DNA of 29,598 nucleotides, from assembly GCA_023436305.1 (NCBI GenBank), contig JAEZJQ010000019.1, positions 1 to 29,598 on the forward strand, read 5' to 3'. The position numbers and the translations under genes are program-made. Source of the stretch: Bacillota bacterium (GTDB taxonomy: Bacteria; Bacillota; UBA4882; UBA8346). Positions 14,372 to 23,400 of the stretch are shown here, in pieces. The notes beneath the pieces were generated by a model. That model was not told where the DNA came from. It made no database searches and worked only from the letters and a program-made list of their open reading frames with translations. Each line of letters starts with the position of its first letter. The first letter of the stretch is position 1.

Positions 14372-16651
14372 ATGAACTCTATATTGCCAAGTCAAATGAA
14401 CCGATGGAACAGGCGCAATTACCGGGCCGGTTTGCATAACCCGCGTAGTTGGATAATGTCAGTGGGCTTGGGATTGTTATTGGCGGCAAGTACGGCGGGT
14501 TCGACTGCGGCCGTCCAGCCCTGGGTTAAAGTTTCCGACAACGGCCGGTTGGCTTTATGGGTTGACCCTGAATATGGAATTTGTAAAATCAGTGACCGGC
14601 AGCGGCAATTGGAATGGAACTCCTTGCCGTCCTTCGACACTCCACCGAACGATTATTGGCTGCTTGCTTATCGTTCCGCTTTTATCGTCCGTTACGTTAC
14701 GGATGATAATGCCCTGGAAAATATTTTTAGCGGGGAGCGTGGTTGTATCCGCCGGTTTTCAATTCCGGAGCCGGGTGATGGCTGTCTGGTTACGTTTGAT
14801 TTTCCGAATTTAAAATTTCGATTTAGCGCCCAGTTTTCGTTGGGAACGGATAACAACCTGAAGGTGAATGTGCCGTTTCGTTCCATTGTGGATCCTAAAA
14901 AGCGTTTGCTGGATATTCGGTTTTTGCCTTACCTGGAGGCGCTTCCGTTTCAAAGCAATGGGTATGTGGTGCTGCCGGACGGCTGCGGTGGAATCATTCG
15001 GCCCAATCATTCGATGACGCCGTATCGCTCAGCGCGGGTCTATGGTGAAAGATTTACCTGGAGTGGCCAGTCGTTGTCCGGCGCCCAACAAGGGCAGCGA
15101 ATCCTGCGTGTAAACGATTACCAGCATCCTCGCAACAGTTTTTATAATTTGCCCATATTTGGAGTTGTAAAGGCCAGCTCCAATGGGCAGTCCCGTGGGA
15201 TGCTGGGAATAATCTCCCGGGGCCAATTCCAGGCCGAGCTGGGCACCCAGGTAACTCCTCAGGTTTTACTGACCATTTCTCCCCGGTTAATTATTCGGGA
15301 GATTACTTACGATATGTTCGGCCGGCTTCATGCTGGCCCGGTTTTTGATGGTCTGGACCGGACGGTTGATTACTATTTTTTCACGGGCCGGGATGCATCA
15401 TATGTGGCAATGGCCCGTAAATATCGTCAATTGTTATTATCATCCCATGGTGCCAATTCGGGGTTTATTACCGGAGTTGAGGATCGTAAACGGGGGTTAA
15501 CCGGAGAACCGCCAACCCAATACCGGCAAACTGACTATCGGTTACAACTGTTTATGGGAGTTGCCGAACGCTATCACGATACGGAAAATTTGTTATGTGT
15601 GACCAGTTTCAGCCAAGCGGAAAGCATTCTAAAGGATCTCCATCAAAAAGGAGTCCGGAATCTCCAGGTGGTATTGGTGGGATGGACAAGACGTGGATTG
15701 TTAGGGGATAATCCGCACCATTTCCCGCCCGAACCCAAGTTCGGGGGTTATCGTGGTTTGAAGAAACTTTTGGCCACCGGTGAAAAACTGGGCTTTTCCA
15801 TCGGCCTGAGATTTGATAATACCTGTATGTTTAAAAACGGCCATGGTTTCACCCGGGGTGATACGGTCAAAGACATTCAGGGAGTGCCGGTGGAAATTAA
15901 TGCTTTGGAAAAAGAATATCTGCTTTGCCCTACGGTAGCCCGGAATAAGTTTCACCGGAAAAATTTGAAACAGCTTGAGAAGCTTAAATTAAACGGTATT
16001 CTAATTTTCGACGGGTTTGACCAGGGGTTATATCACTGTTACGATCCTCGTCATCAAACCGGCGGCACAGATTTAATCAATACATTACAGGGAATGATGC
16101 GGATGGTTTCCGGATCCCAACAAGTGGGGACCACCGCCGCATTTGACTTTCTGGCAGCGGATGTTACCGCTTTTTATGATCTTCCGGCCGGTTGTTCGGA
16201 AAATTGCGATGAGTCCATCCCTTTAACTCCGCTGATTTTTCACGGATTGGTTCCTTATTCTTTTGAACCGGTTAATTTAAGGCGGGACGGAATCCGGGAA
16301 TTCTTACGGATGATTGAATACGGAGGAGTTCCGAATGCTTTCTTGACCGCGTCAACTGTTTCTGAATTGAAGTATGCCAAATATAACCCGTTGTTTAGTG
16401 GCAAATACAAGGATTGGCGTCCGGCGGTGCTTCGCGAATACCGGATCTATCAGCGAGAGTTGCGTGGTATGCAGCCGAAAGCCATCATTGATCACCGCTC
16501 TCTGGCGCCGGATGTTTATGCGACGGTTTATGATGACTTTTCGGCAACCATCGTGAATTACCGGCCGGATTCCTTTGTTTATCAAGGAATTACGGTAAAG
16601 CCGCAACAATTTGCAATTGTCAAACCCGGTGCTTCCGGAACGGTTTTTTGA
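14372..16651 (+). CDS. secreted DUF5696-type protein, glycoside-hydrolase-like
   Basis: A 759-residue exported protein; an N-terminal basic stretch is followed by a signal segment, SWIMSVGLGLLLAASTAGST (about 26-45). The body resembles DUF5696: an N-terminal beta-rich domain (about 50-340) of the kind that precedes catalytic barrels, a TIM-barrel-like part (about 390-660) with VLVGWTRRGLLG, GLRFDNTCMFK and GILIFDGFDQGLYHCYDP, and a C-terminal beta domain (about 690-759). The acidic residues in the barrel strands, such as the Asp pair in IFDGFDQ, make a glycosidase plausible but the activity is unproven. GGAGG at 14356-14360 precedes ATG 14372. Its neighbours are Yip1-like membrane proteins and sugar permeases, a context in which DUF5696 is found in Paenibacillus-like genomes. 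Confidence 0.75.
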   Translation: MNSILPSQMNRWNRRNYRAGLHNPRSWIMSVGLGLLLAASTAGSTAAVQPWVKVSDNGRLALWVDPEYGICKISDRQRQLEWNSLPSFDTPPNDYWLLAYRSAFIVRYVTDDNALENIFSGERGCIRRFSIPEPGDGCLVTFDFPNLKFRFSAQFSLGTDNNLKVNVPFRSIVDPKKRLLDIRFLPYLEALPFQSNGYVVLPDGCGGIIRPNHSMTPYRSARVYGERFTWSGQSLSGAQQGQRILRVNDYQHPRNSFYNLPIFGVVKASSNGQSRGMLGIISRGQFQAELGTQVTPQVLLTISPRLIIREITYDMFGRLHAGPVFDGLDRTVDYYFFTGRDASYVAMARKYRQLLLSSHGANSGFITGVEDRKRGLTGEPPTQYRQTDYRLQLFMGVAERYHDTENLLCVTSFSQAESILKDLHQKGVRNLQVVLVGWTRRGLLGDNPHHFPPEPKFGGYRGLKKLLATGEKLGFSIGLRFDNTCMFKNGHGFTRGDTVKDIQGVPVEINALEKEYLLCPTVARNKFHRKNLKQLEKLKLNGILIFDGFDQGLYHCYDPRHQTGGTDLINTLQGMMRMVSGSQQVGTTAAFDFLAADVTAFYDLPAGCSENCDESIPLTPLIFHGLVPYSFEPVNLRRDGIREFLRMIEYGGVPNAFLTASTVSELKYAKYNPLFSGKYKDWRPAVLREYRIYQRELRGMQPKAIIDHRSLAPDVYATVYDDFSATIVNYRPDSFVYQGITVKPQQFAIVKPGASGTVF

Positions 16652-16666
16652 AGGCGGGGGAATCTT

Positions 16667-17482
16667 TTGAGAAACTCAAACACAATAAAATCAAATATTT
16701 TCCGGGACAGAAAAGGGATAACCGGCACGGGCGCGGTCGGGAGAAACCCGAACCGCCATTTTAAACTCAGTGATTATAGCGCCTTTTTTTTTGGTGAACC
16801 GCAGGGGGTAAAGACAGTTTTAACCGGAGCCAATTGGTGGGCGGTAAGTATCGTTTTGGGATTGATCACCGCCATAGTTCACCTGAAATTAATTATGAAT
16901 CCCAGTGTCTGTTATTTATTGGCCTATGATCATGTACGGGGATTTGAGGTTACCCTGCCGGAAGCAATGGCTTCGGTGAAAGCGTGGGGCTGGTTTAATT
17001 TAATATTGTACCCGTTCCAGTTTACTTTGGTGCTGGCTGTCATTGCCTGGTTCCTTTGCCGGGTGATGCGGAGATTGAAAGGCGCCGGAGATTTTCAAAG
17101 TTATTTCGGGGTGGTTACCGGTAGCGCGTTAATTATTTCCTTGGGCTGGTTCACCGGTTATCTGATGGTGAATACCGGGGATCTGAAAAGTCTCAGCGAT
17201 TTGCGGGATTTGACCCCTGGAGTGGGGTTGGGGCTGTTGCCTTTACTCGCCGTCGAACGGATCGGGCCTTTTTGGCGGGAAGTGGTACGAGGGTTTGATC
17301 TGTTCGGGATCTGGGCGGTGTTGTTCATGGCCGGGATCTTTGAGGCCCGGGAAGGCTTTAGTAAAGTAAAATCGTTTTGTCTTTCGGGTATTTATTATAG
17401 TATGTTTATTGCCGTCCGTTGGGTGGCGGAAGGACCCGGAAACCAGTTGTGGCATTACTTTTGGAATTATGGCAAATTATAA
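16667..17482 (+). CDS. Yip1-like multi-pass membrane protein
   Basis: A 271-residue protein with a basic 35-residue cytosolic N-terminus, the segment YSAFFFGEPQGVKTVLTGAN, and five or six hydrophobic helices (about 57-77, 105-130, 145-168, 185-200, 210-228, 238-255). Layout and composition resemble the Yip1 domain of the cluster's first gene, and Yip1-annotated proteins are common next to DUF5696. The start is TTG 16667 after AGGCGGGGG; it begins 15 bases past the DUF5696 stop. The next gene starts 35 bases after its end with a very strong ribosome site. No catalytic motif is seen; it could be a scaffold or membrane partner of the neighbouring transport proteins. Confidence 0.7.
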   Translation: MRNSNTIKSNIFRDRKGITGTGAVGRNPNRHFKLSDYSAFFFGEPQGVKTVLTGANWWAVSIVLGLITAIVHLKLIMNPSVCYLLAYDHVRGFEVTLPEAMASVKAWGWFNLILYPFQFTLVLAVIAWFLCRVMRRLKGAGDFQSYFGVVTGSALIISLGWFTGYLMVNTGDLKSLSDLRDLTPGVGLGLLPLLAVERIGPFWREVVRGFDLFGIWAVLFMAGIFEAREGFSKVKSFCLSGIYYSMFIAVRWVAEGPGNQLWHYFWNYGKL

Positions 17483-17517
17483 CGGGGTTCGCGGGTTTGT
17501 TTAAGGAGGGCTTGACA

Positions 17518-18702
17518 ATGTATCGTAAATGGCTGATTGTTATAACATTTTTGGCAATCTTGGCCGCTTTATATTTCGGGTATCGGGCCAACCGGAATTT
17601 TTTAAAACATTATCCCCGGGTACAAGCGGCATTTGTAAGCCGGAATGATTTGATGGAGGATAGCGAAGTAGCCGGAAAAGTGATTACTGATGAGATCCGG
17701 GACCTTTATATCGGTATGGAAGCCAAAGTACAAGCGGTTCTTGTGAAGGAAGGCGAACTGGTTCGCGCAGGGCAACCTTTGATTCACTTCGATTCGGACG
17801 CCAAAAAATTGGAACTAGCCCAGTGCCGGGCCGATATCCTCCGGTTGGAACAGGAATTAACCTTTCAAAAAACCGATGGTTTCTCAGCCAATGGATTGAA
17901 ATTGAATCAAGCCAATTTACAAGTGCTCTATTTACGGAAAGGTATCCTTGAAAAAGAGATCCGGGAGTTGACGGTGACGGCCCCCATTAACGGCAGAGTT
18001 TCGCTGCTAATTCCCAAAGCCGGTGAAAAAGTCACCCCCGGTGTTAAAATTGGCCAAGTCATCGATGAAAGCAAGTTGGTCATTGAGGCCGAAGTGCCGG
18101 CGGATGACGGGGTGAAGATTAAAACCGGCGATCTGGCGGAGATCAGTTTCGGTACGATTACCACTCCTTATAGTGCTGAAGTAATCCAGATATTGCCACC
18201 GGTGCGCAATTCCGACAACAGTTACAGTGATTTGCGAATCCGGCTCCGGATAACCGAAAAGGGAGTTACACTCATTCCCGGGAGCATCCTTCAGGTCCGG
18301 GTACGGATTGGGCGCGCCAAATTAGCGGTTACCGCCCCGGTTGAGGCCATTCATGAAGAGCGGACCATGGTCCGGGGCGACCGGGAATATTTCGCGGTGC
18401 GCCCCGCCACCGGCGCCAAACGAAAATACTTATATGTGCTCAAGGACTGCAGTGAAACCCTAGGCCCGGCCAAAGAGAAAGAAAGACAATGGATGATCCG
18501 GGATAATGTTTATCAAGCACGGAAGGTTTATGTGGAAACTGGGATCAGCAGTGTGGACCGGATCGAGATTTTGAAGGGCATCAAGCCTTTCGAGCAGGTA
18601 ATTATTTATAGTGACCGGGCTGTTCATGATTACGACCGGGTTATCGTCATCAACCGGGATGAAAGTTATAAACAGCCCATATCGGTTGGGGGCGGGAATT
18701 AA
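17518..18702 (+). CDS. HlyD/MacA-type membrane-fusion adaptor
   Basis: A 394-residue protein starting at ATG 17518, nine bases after AAGGAGGG; an in-frame upstream extension into the previous gene is unlikely. A single N-terminal membrane anchor (about 5-22) is followed by two lipoyl-like half motifs (about 60-100, EAKVQAVLVKEGELVRAGQP; and about 155-195, LTVTAPINGRVSLLIPKAGE) flanking a short coiled coil (about 100-145), then beta-barrel and membrane-proximal domains. These are the parts of an RND/MacA-type periplasmic adaptor. The coiled coil is short, so it may not reach an outer-membrane channel. It is translationally close to the MacB-type permease (three bases between stop and start), which argues for a MacA-MacB-like pair. 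Confidence 0.85.
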   Translation: MYRKWLIVITFLAILAALYFGYRANRNFLKHYPRVQAAFVSRNDLMEDSEVAGKVITDEIRDLYIGMEAKVQAVLVKEGELVRAGQPLIHFDSDAKKLELAQCRADILRLEQELTFQKTDGFSANGLKLNQANLQVLYLRKGILEKEIRELTVTAPINGRVSLLIPKAGEKVTPGVKIGQVIDESKLVIEAEVPADDGVKIKTGDLAEISFGTITTPYSAEVIQILPPVRNSDNSYSDLRIRLRITEKGVTLIPGSILQVRVRIGRAKLAVTAPVEAIHEERTMVRGDREYFAVRPATGAKRKYLYVLKDCSETLGPAKEKERQWMIRDNVYQARKVYVETGISSVDRIEILKGIKPFEQVIIYSDRAVHDYDRVIVINRDESYKQPISVGGGN

Positions 18703-18705
18703 GCC

Positions 18706-19914
18706 ATGAAACTTCGAGACCAGTTGGTGGCTTCCATGGAAACGCTGCAAAATAACCGGATCCGGACTTTTTTGACCGTCCTGGGAATCACCATCGGTAT
18801 TGCCGCGCTTACCACCGCCTTAAGTATCATGGATGGAGCCAATCAAACGGTGAATAAGACACTCTCCGGTTTTGGCGGCAAGTTCATGGCGGTATATTCG
18901 GATAGGGATTCGGTGTTGCGCCGGCCCAAAGCCCGGAATTTCGATCTGGGCGATGCCCGGGCCATCAGTGGCGTTACCGGGGTGAACCTTATATCACTTG
19001 CCAAACAAAACTGGTGGATACCGGTAAGTTATCGAAACCAACGGATGCAGACCGATATTATCGGAACGGATCTGAATTTCCTTATGATTCGTAACCGTAA
19101 AGTTGAAACCGGACGGTTCATCGATACCCAGGATATCTTTAATCAACGCCGGGTCTGTGTGATTACGGAGGGGATTAAAAAACGGTTTTTTCCGGCTGCC
19201 GGTTATCTAGGACAGAAGCTGGAGATTCAGGGGATGATCTTCGAGATTGTCGGCTGTTTGGAACCTATGTTACTTCCAGCCGCCTTCGGAGGTGATTCCG
19301 AGGAAGGGACTATCTTTATCCCTATCACTACTTCCCAAACTCTGTTCGGGTCTCATGATTATGATTTGATCCAGTTGAGTTACGCCAAGGAATATGAACA
19401 CAAGCGGGAAATGAAGCTCTTAAAAGGAAGAATTGCCCGTATTCTTAAAATTCGCAAAGGGGAGGCCAATGACTATGTTTTAAAAACCCTGGATGAGTTC
19501 GCCGGACAACAAAAAAAGCTGGCGATTGCCATTACGATTGCTTTATGTAGCCTGGCCTTTTTGTGTTTGCTGGTGGGCGGAATCGGGATCATGAATATTA
19601 TGATGGTTGCGGTGATGGAACGAATTCGTGAAATCGGAATCCGGAAAGCCGTCGGCGCCCGTAACCCGGAGATCTTGCGCCAATTTTTATGCGAATCGGT
19701 AATGATATCTGCTACCGGCGGATTGGCCGGTTTGCTGTTAGGCATCATTAGCGCCCGGATTGTGGCTATCCTCGCCGGTATGCCCGTTAGCATCACCTGG
19801 TGGGTTCTGCTTCTCGGAGTGGGTTTCATATTTTTGGTGGGCGTTGCTTTCGGTTTCTACCCCGCCCGTAAAGCGGCGCTGACGCAGCCAATGGAGTGTT
19901 TAAGGCATGATTGA
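18706..19914 (+). CDS. MacB/FtsX-type ABC transporter permease without ATPase domain
   Basis: A 402-residue protein with TM1 (about 22-42, RIRTFLTVLGITIGIAALTT), a MacB-type extracytoplasmic core (about 45-265), and three C-terminal helices (about 275-300, 325-350, 362-385) including the FtsX-family stretch GGIGIMNIMMVAVMERIREI followed by GIRKAVGA. It ends with FYPARKAALTQPMECLRHD, typical of MacB permeases. Unlike MacB of proteobacteria it has no fused ATPase, and no separate LolD/MacB-type ATPase gene lies next to it, so the ATPase must be elsewhere. It overlaps functionally with the HlyD adaptor just upstream. Likely exports or moves a lipid, peptide or glycan-related substrate; the family use is broad. 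Confidence 0.88.
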   Translation: MKLRDQLVASMETLQNNRIRTFLTVLGITIGIAALTTALSIMDGANQTVNKTLSGFGGKFMAVYSDRDSVLRRPKARNFDLGDARAISGVTGVNLISLAKQNWWIPVSYRNQRMQTDIIGTDLNFLMIRNRKVETGRFIDTQDIFNQRRVCVITEGIKKRFFPAAGYLGQKLEIQGMIFEIVGCLEPMLLPAAFGGDSEEGTIFIPITTSQTLFGSHDYDLIQLSYAKEYEHKREMKLLKGRIARILKIRKGEANDYVLKTLDEFAGQQKKLAIAITIALCSLAFLCLLVGGIGIMNIMMVAVMERIREIGIRKAVGARNPEILRQFLCESVMISATGGLAGLLLGIISARIVAILAGMPVSITWWVLLLGVGFIFLVGVAFGFYPARKAALTQPMECLRHD

Positions 19915-19927
19915 GGAGTGATTCCCG

Positions 19928-20791
19928 ATGATTGGATTTGAAAAACGAAGAGTGTTTCTGGCATACGGGTTCATCGGGCCGTGGTTGGTGGGATTTTTGG
20001 TGTTTACCATATGCCCGCTGTTGTTTTCGTTGTATGCTTCGTTTTGTGACTGGTCGTTTTCCGGGATGCAATGGTCCGGGGTGGGAAACTATATCACCAT
20101 TTTTTCCGATATGGACTTTTGGCGTTGCGGATTCAGCACCATGATCTTTGGACTCGTCAGTACTCCGATAACCTTGAGTTTTGCCTTATTATTGGCGCTG
20201 TTAATCAACCAAAAGCTGAAAGGAATAAAATTTTTCCGGGCTCTATATTTTCTGCCCGTGGTGGCGGCTTCCGATGTAATATCAACGACAGCAGGCTCAA
20301 TTTTGTTTAAGCGGGTGATCGTTTTTGATATTGACTTGAGCCGTTTCGGGATCATCGTATCTGAGCAGGGTGAATTCTTGATAACCATGGCGGCTATGCT
20401 TTTAACGCTGGGGTTGTGGCGGACAGGGATCCAAATGCTTATATTCTTAATGGGGCTTTCCGAGGTTCCGCAAGAATATTATGAAGCGGCGGATATGGAT
20501 GGCGCCACCGGGTGGCAAAAATTTTGGTGGGTGACCATTCCCGCGATTTCACCGTTAATTCTGCTGAATATCTTGTTAACGATAGTGGAATCATTTACGG
20601 GATTGGCCACCATCATGCAGCTCATCACCGGTGGACATGTGCAGTTGTTCATTTGGGATTATGTGAATTATCAAGCCTATAGCAAGGGAAATTGGGGCGC
20701 CGGACTGGCCGTGGTTTGGGTCTTTATTCTGGTGCTTTTGGCGCTAATCGGCTTGATTTATCGGATGGTGAATAAAAGAGTGAGTTATTAA
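19928..20791 (+). CDS. sugar ABC transporter permease, MalF/UgpA type
   Basis: A 287-residue, six-helix inner-membrane protein. The N-terminus FLAYGFIGPWLVGFLVFTIC and the EAA loop at about 183-207 (EYYEAADMDGATGWQKFWWV) identify a carbohydrate-uptake (CUT1) permease. Ribosome site GAGGAG lies before ATG 19928, 13 bases past the MacB-type gene. Its partner is the MalG-type permease at 20930. Neither a solute-binding protein nor an ATPase is encoded nearby; CUT1 systems often borrow a shared MsmK/UgpC-type ATPase, but absence of the binding protein is odd. Substrate is probably an oligosaccharide, possibly released by the DUF5696 protein (inference). Confidence 0.92.
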   Translation: MIGFEKRRVFLAYGFIGPWLVGFLVFTICPLLFSLYASFCDWSFSGMQWSGVGNYITIFSDMDFWRCGFSTMIFGLVSTPITLSFALLLALLINQKLKGIKFFRALYFLPVVAASDVISTTAGSILFKRVIVFDIDLSRFGIIVSEQGEFLITMAAMLLTLGLWRTGIQMLIFLMGLSEVPQEYYEAADMDGATGWQKFWWVTIPAISPLILLNILLTIVESFTGLATIMQLITGGHVQLFIWDYVNYQAYSKGNWGAGLAVVWVFILVLLALIGLIYRMVNKRVSY

Positions 20792-20929
20792 TCGTCAAAG
20801 GTCGAGATGTCTGAAAACCGAAGGTGGATTATCGTAAATAAGTTTTGTTAACATTGAACCATAGAGTGAACAGGGTTGAGAGACTGTATTGGTTCGGGAC
20901 TTTCGACCGATTTTAAGGAGAGAATCATC

Positions 20930-21886
20930 ATGGGGCACGGAGTTATCACCAATTTGAAACGATTGATACAAGAGATGAATAAGTATGGCGGTGGGTTGTT
21001 GTCTCAGCTTCAAAAACAGGCGGTCTGGAATCGATGCAAAAAAGCCGGGAAAAAAGTTTTTTTATACTTTTTGCTCATTGACGGCGCGTTTATTTTTGTC
21101 TTACCCATCTTGTATATGTTGATCATTTCTTTGTTCACGCCGGAGGATCTCCTGGATTCATCCGTCCGGTGGATTCCGGTCCATTTTCACTGGCAAAATT
21201 ACCTGGATGCTTTCCGAATGACCCAATACCAAAAATCGGTATTGATAACCCTGGTGTTGACTGTAGTGGCCATTTTTGGACAGACGGTTTTCTGTTCGTT
21301 GGCTGGCTATGCGTTGGCGCGGTTAAATTTCCCGGGAAAAAAGTTGTTGTTTGGAGCGGTATTGTTGGTGTTGGTCATTCCGGCGCAGGCCATGATCCTG
21401 CCCAATTATATTTATTTCAGCCGCTTAAAATTAATCCGTTCGCTGTGGCCGCTGATTTTACCGGAGTTGTTAGGGAATGGTTTATATGGCGCGTTATTCG
21501 TATTCGTATTCCGCCAGGTCTTTATGGGAATTCCGAAAGCTTTGGAAGACGCGGCGGCTATTGATGGAGCGGGGATCATCAAGACCTTCCGGCTGGTCAT
21601 CGCCCCGGTGGTGAAGAGCGCTTATGTTACCGTGGGGCTCTTCTCTTTTGTCTGGCATTGGAACGAGTATACCCGGCCGTTGTATTATCTGGATGCTAAT
21701 AATCAGACACTTACCTATGCATTAAGCACACTGTTCGCCTTTGATTTCAGAATCGGCCGGACTGTCGCCAACGAAGCGGTGCAAGGAGCCGGTGTGATTT
21801 TGGTGATGGCTCCGGTGATCCTGATTTATATATTCGTACAGAAGTATTTCGTGCAAGGGATACAGATGACGGGGATTAAGGGATAG
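20930..21886 (+). CDS. sugar ABC transporter permease, MalG/UgpE type
   Basis: A 318-residue permease starting at ATG 20930 behind AAGGAGAG; an upstream TTG would add 18 residues without a good ribosome site. After a basic, cytosolic N-terminal extension of about 42 residues, six helices follow; the EAA loop is at about 206-226 (LEDAAAIDGAGIIKTFRLVI), and the C-terminal QKYFVQGIQMTGIKG is typical of the MalG branch. The 138-bp gap to the MalF-type gene is longer than the other spacings in the cluster and has no clear terminator or promoter. Together the two would form a heterodimeric uptake channel needing a binding protein and ATPase from elsewhere. Confidence 0.92.
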   Translation: MGHGVITNLKRLIQEMNKYGGGLLSQLQKQAVWNRCKKAGKKVFLYFLLIDGAFIFVLPILYMLIISLFTPEDLLDSSVRWIPVHFHWQNYLDAFRMTQYQKSVLITLVLTVVAIFGQTVFCSLAGYALARLNFPGKKLLFGAVLLVLVIPAQAMILPNYIYFSRLKLIRSLWPLILPELLGNGLYGALFVFVFRQVFMGIPKALEDAAAIDGAGIIKTFRLVIAPVVKSAYVTVGLFSFVWHWNEYTRPLYYLDANNQTLTYALSTLFAFDFRIGRTVANEAVQGAGVILVMAPVILIYIFVQKYFVQGIQMTGIKG

Positions 21887-22033
21887 AATGTTTTTGCCCA
21901 TCCACTAATCAAATGATACGGATATGCCGATAGATAAAAGGAAGTCTTTCACAGAATTCTAAAATTTTACCCGGATATAGGTTTCCGTGGAAAGATGTGC
22001 TCAGACGCGTAAATTATCAAAGGGGGACATTCA

Positions 22034-22411
22034 ATGTATTGCAGAAATTGCGGCAATGAAGTGGTTGAACAAGCGGTAATGTGTGTGGCTTGTGGTGTAC
22101 CGCCCAAGAATGGCAAGAAATTTTGCCAGTATTGCGGAGCGGAGACCAATCTGGCGGCTGAAATTTGTACCAAGTGCGGAGTCCGGCTTGCAACCGGGGT
22201 GGAAGATGGTAAAGATTGGTTAACCACGCTTTTGCTCTGTATCTTCCTTGGGGTTCTTGGGATTCACCGTTTTTACACCGGGTATATCGGAATTGGTGTT
22301 GTCCAGTTGTTGACCTTTGGCGGTTGTGGGATATGGGCGCTTGTGGACCTGATTATGATCGTGGTCGACTCATTCAAAGATAGTAATGGTAAAGCTTTGG
22401 TAAAGAAATAA
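22034..22411 (+). CDS. double zinc-ribbon TM2-domain membrane protein
   Basis: A 125-residue protein. Two zinc-ribbon modules come first: C3-C6/C17-C20 and C31-C34/C45-C48, all CxxC pairs intact. A TM2 domain follows (about 60-120) with two helices around a GIHRFYTGYIGIGVVQLLTF turn motif and a second helix ending before DSFKDSNG. TM2 proteins with zinc ribbons are widespread and largely uncharacterised. GGGGGAC lies before ATG 22034. It is followed four bases later by a DUF2752 gene, a pairing that often recurs with TM2 proteins. Confidence 0.9.
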   Translation: MYCRNCGNEVVEQAVMCVACGVPPKNGKKFCQYCGAETNLAAEICTKCGVRLATGVEDGKDWLTTLLLCIFLGVLGIHRFYTGYIGIGVVQLLTFGGCGIWALVDLIMIVVDSFKDSNGKALVKK

Positions 22412-22415
22412 TCCG

Positions 22416-22715
22416 GTGAAAAGTTCTTGGTTGCCTTTGATGGTGAAATTGGTTCTGTATGCCACGATTATAGGCTTGTTTATTATAATTCCGACTTCCT
22501 TCTTTGAATCCGGACCTCCGGTTTGTTTGATTAAAAATATTTTTCATGTCAATTGTCCCGGTTGTGGATTGACCAGAGCAATATCCAGTATCTTTCATGG
22601 AAAATGGATCAAGGCTCTGCAGTATAACCAACAGGTGGTTATTGTTTTTCCGTTGCTTTTAGGAATTGGACTGAAAACGATAATCAAAGATTTTCGGAAT
22701 CACCACCAATGGTAA
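22416..22715 (+). CDS. DUF2752 membrane protein
   Basis: A 99-residue protein with an N-terminal helix (about 8-27), the family-defining motif CPGCGLTRA (about 47-55), and a C-terminal helix (about 70-88). The start is GTG 22416, four bases after the TM2 stop, which suggests translational coupling; ATG 22440 is an alternative with no better ribosome site. DUF2752 proteins are small membrane proteins of unknown function; the paired Cys may bind metal or be redox active. Neighbour order TM2 then DUF2752 suggests a joint role. Confidence 0.87.
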   Translation: MKSSWLPLMVKLVLYATIIGLFIIIPTSFFESGPPVCLIKNIFHVNCPGCGLTRAISSIFHGKWIKALQYNQQVVIVFPLLLGIGLKTIIKDFRNHHQW

Positions 22716-22788
22716 ATCGAGTCAATGATCCACACCGCCCAAAAAATTAATGATTTCACAAGAATATTATTCGGAAAGGATGAGGAAC

Positions 22789-23400
22789 ATGAAGAAATTA
22801 TTCATCGGGGCTGTAATCTGCGTCACCTTAATTTTCGCCATTTCAGTCAATGCTTTCGGCTTGGTGCAGTTGAATCTGGAAAATACGGTAAGCGGCACGT
22901 GCAATAACGATCCATACAACGAGTTGTCGTTGAGTGGCAATGTGGTAGTGCCTTTGATTGGCCTCAAAATTGAGGGAGAGTATGATACGGGAACCTCCGG
23001 AAGCTTATCTTACAGTAATTTAATGGCGGGAGCCGGCATCCGGTTATTTAACCTCGCGGGACTTAGTATCTTCGTGGGAGCGGAGTTCCTGGATTCCACC
23101 ATATCGACCACCATACCGGTTAAAGCCACTGTTCTATTCTACGATGCCAGCATGGAGTTGCGGATTTTGAAACGGATGTCCATTGACGCCTGGGTCGGGA
23201 ATTCACTATTTGCCTATTATAATAGCGTTTCCGGTTCCGGTAATCAGGTATTCACATATAAGGCATGTTTTACATATTGGTTCGTCGATAACATCGGCGC
23301 AAGTATAGGAGTGAGAGGAACTTCGTTTCAAACGGATGTTCCGCAGGTTCCCGATCTGAATTTCAACGGAGTATATTTGGGAGCCGCGGTGAGGTTATAA
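22789..23400 (+). CDS. exported beta-barrel-like protein, unknown function
   Basis: A 203-residue protein from ATG 22789 with AAAGGA upstream; longer in-frame starts exist at 22750 and 22780. Residues 1-22 form a signal peptide (KKLFIGAVICVTLIFAISVNAF). The rest alternates amphipathic strands (LSLSGNVVVPLIGLKIEGEY, LMAGAGIRLFNLAGLSIFVG, IGASIGVRG) and ends with NGVYLGAAVRL, a pattern like outer-membrane beta-barrels, although the last residue is Leu, not Phe. About eight to ten strands could be drawn. If correct, this supports an outer membrane in the host. There is no recognisable family and no obvious operon partner. Confidence 0.7.
   Translation: MKKLFIGAVICVTLIFAISVNAFGLVQLNLENTVSGTCNNDPYNELSLSGNVVVPLIGLKIEGEYDTGTSGSLSYSNLMAGAGIRLFNLAGLSIFVGAEFLDSTISTTIPVKATVLFYDASMELRILKRMSIDAWVGNSLFAYYNSVSGSGNQVFTYKACFTYWFVDNIGASIGVRGTSFQTDVPQVPDLNFNGVYLGAAVRL

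Noticed and set aside
19473..19829. 118-codon minus-strand frame inside the MacB-type permease
   Set aside because: It is antisense to conserved membrane helices and has biased, non-protein-like composition.
21169..21564. 131-codon plus-strand frame overlapping the MalG-type permease
   Set aside because: The overlapping frame encodes the recognised permease with its EAA motif; this one is a shadow.
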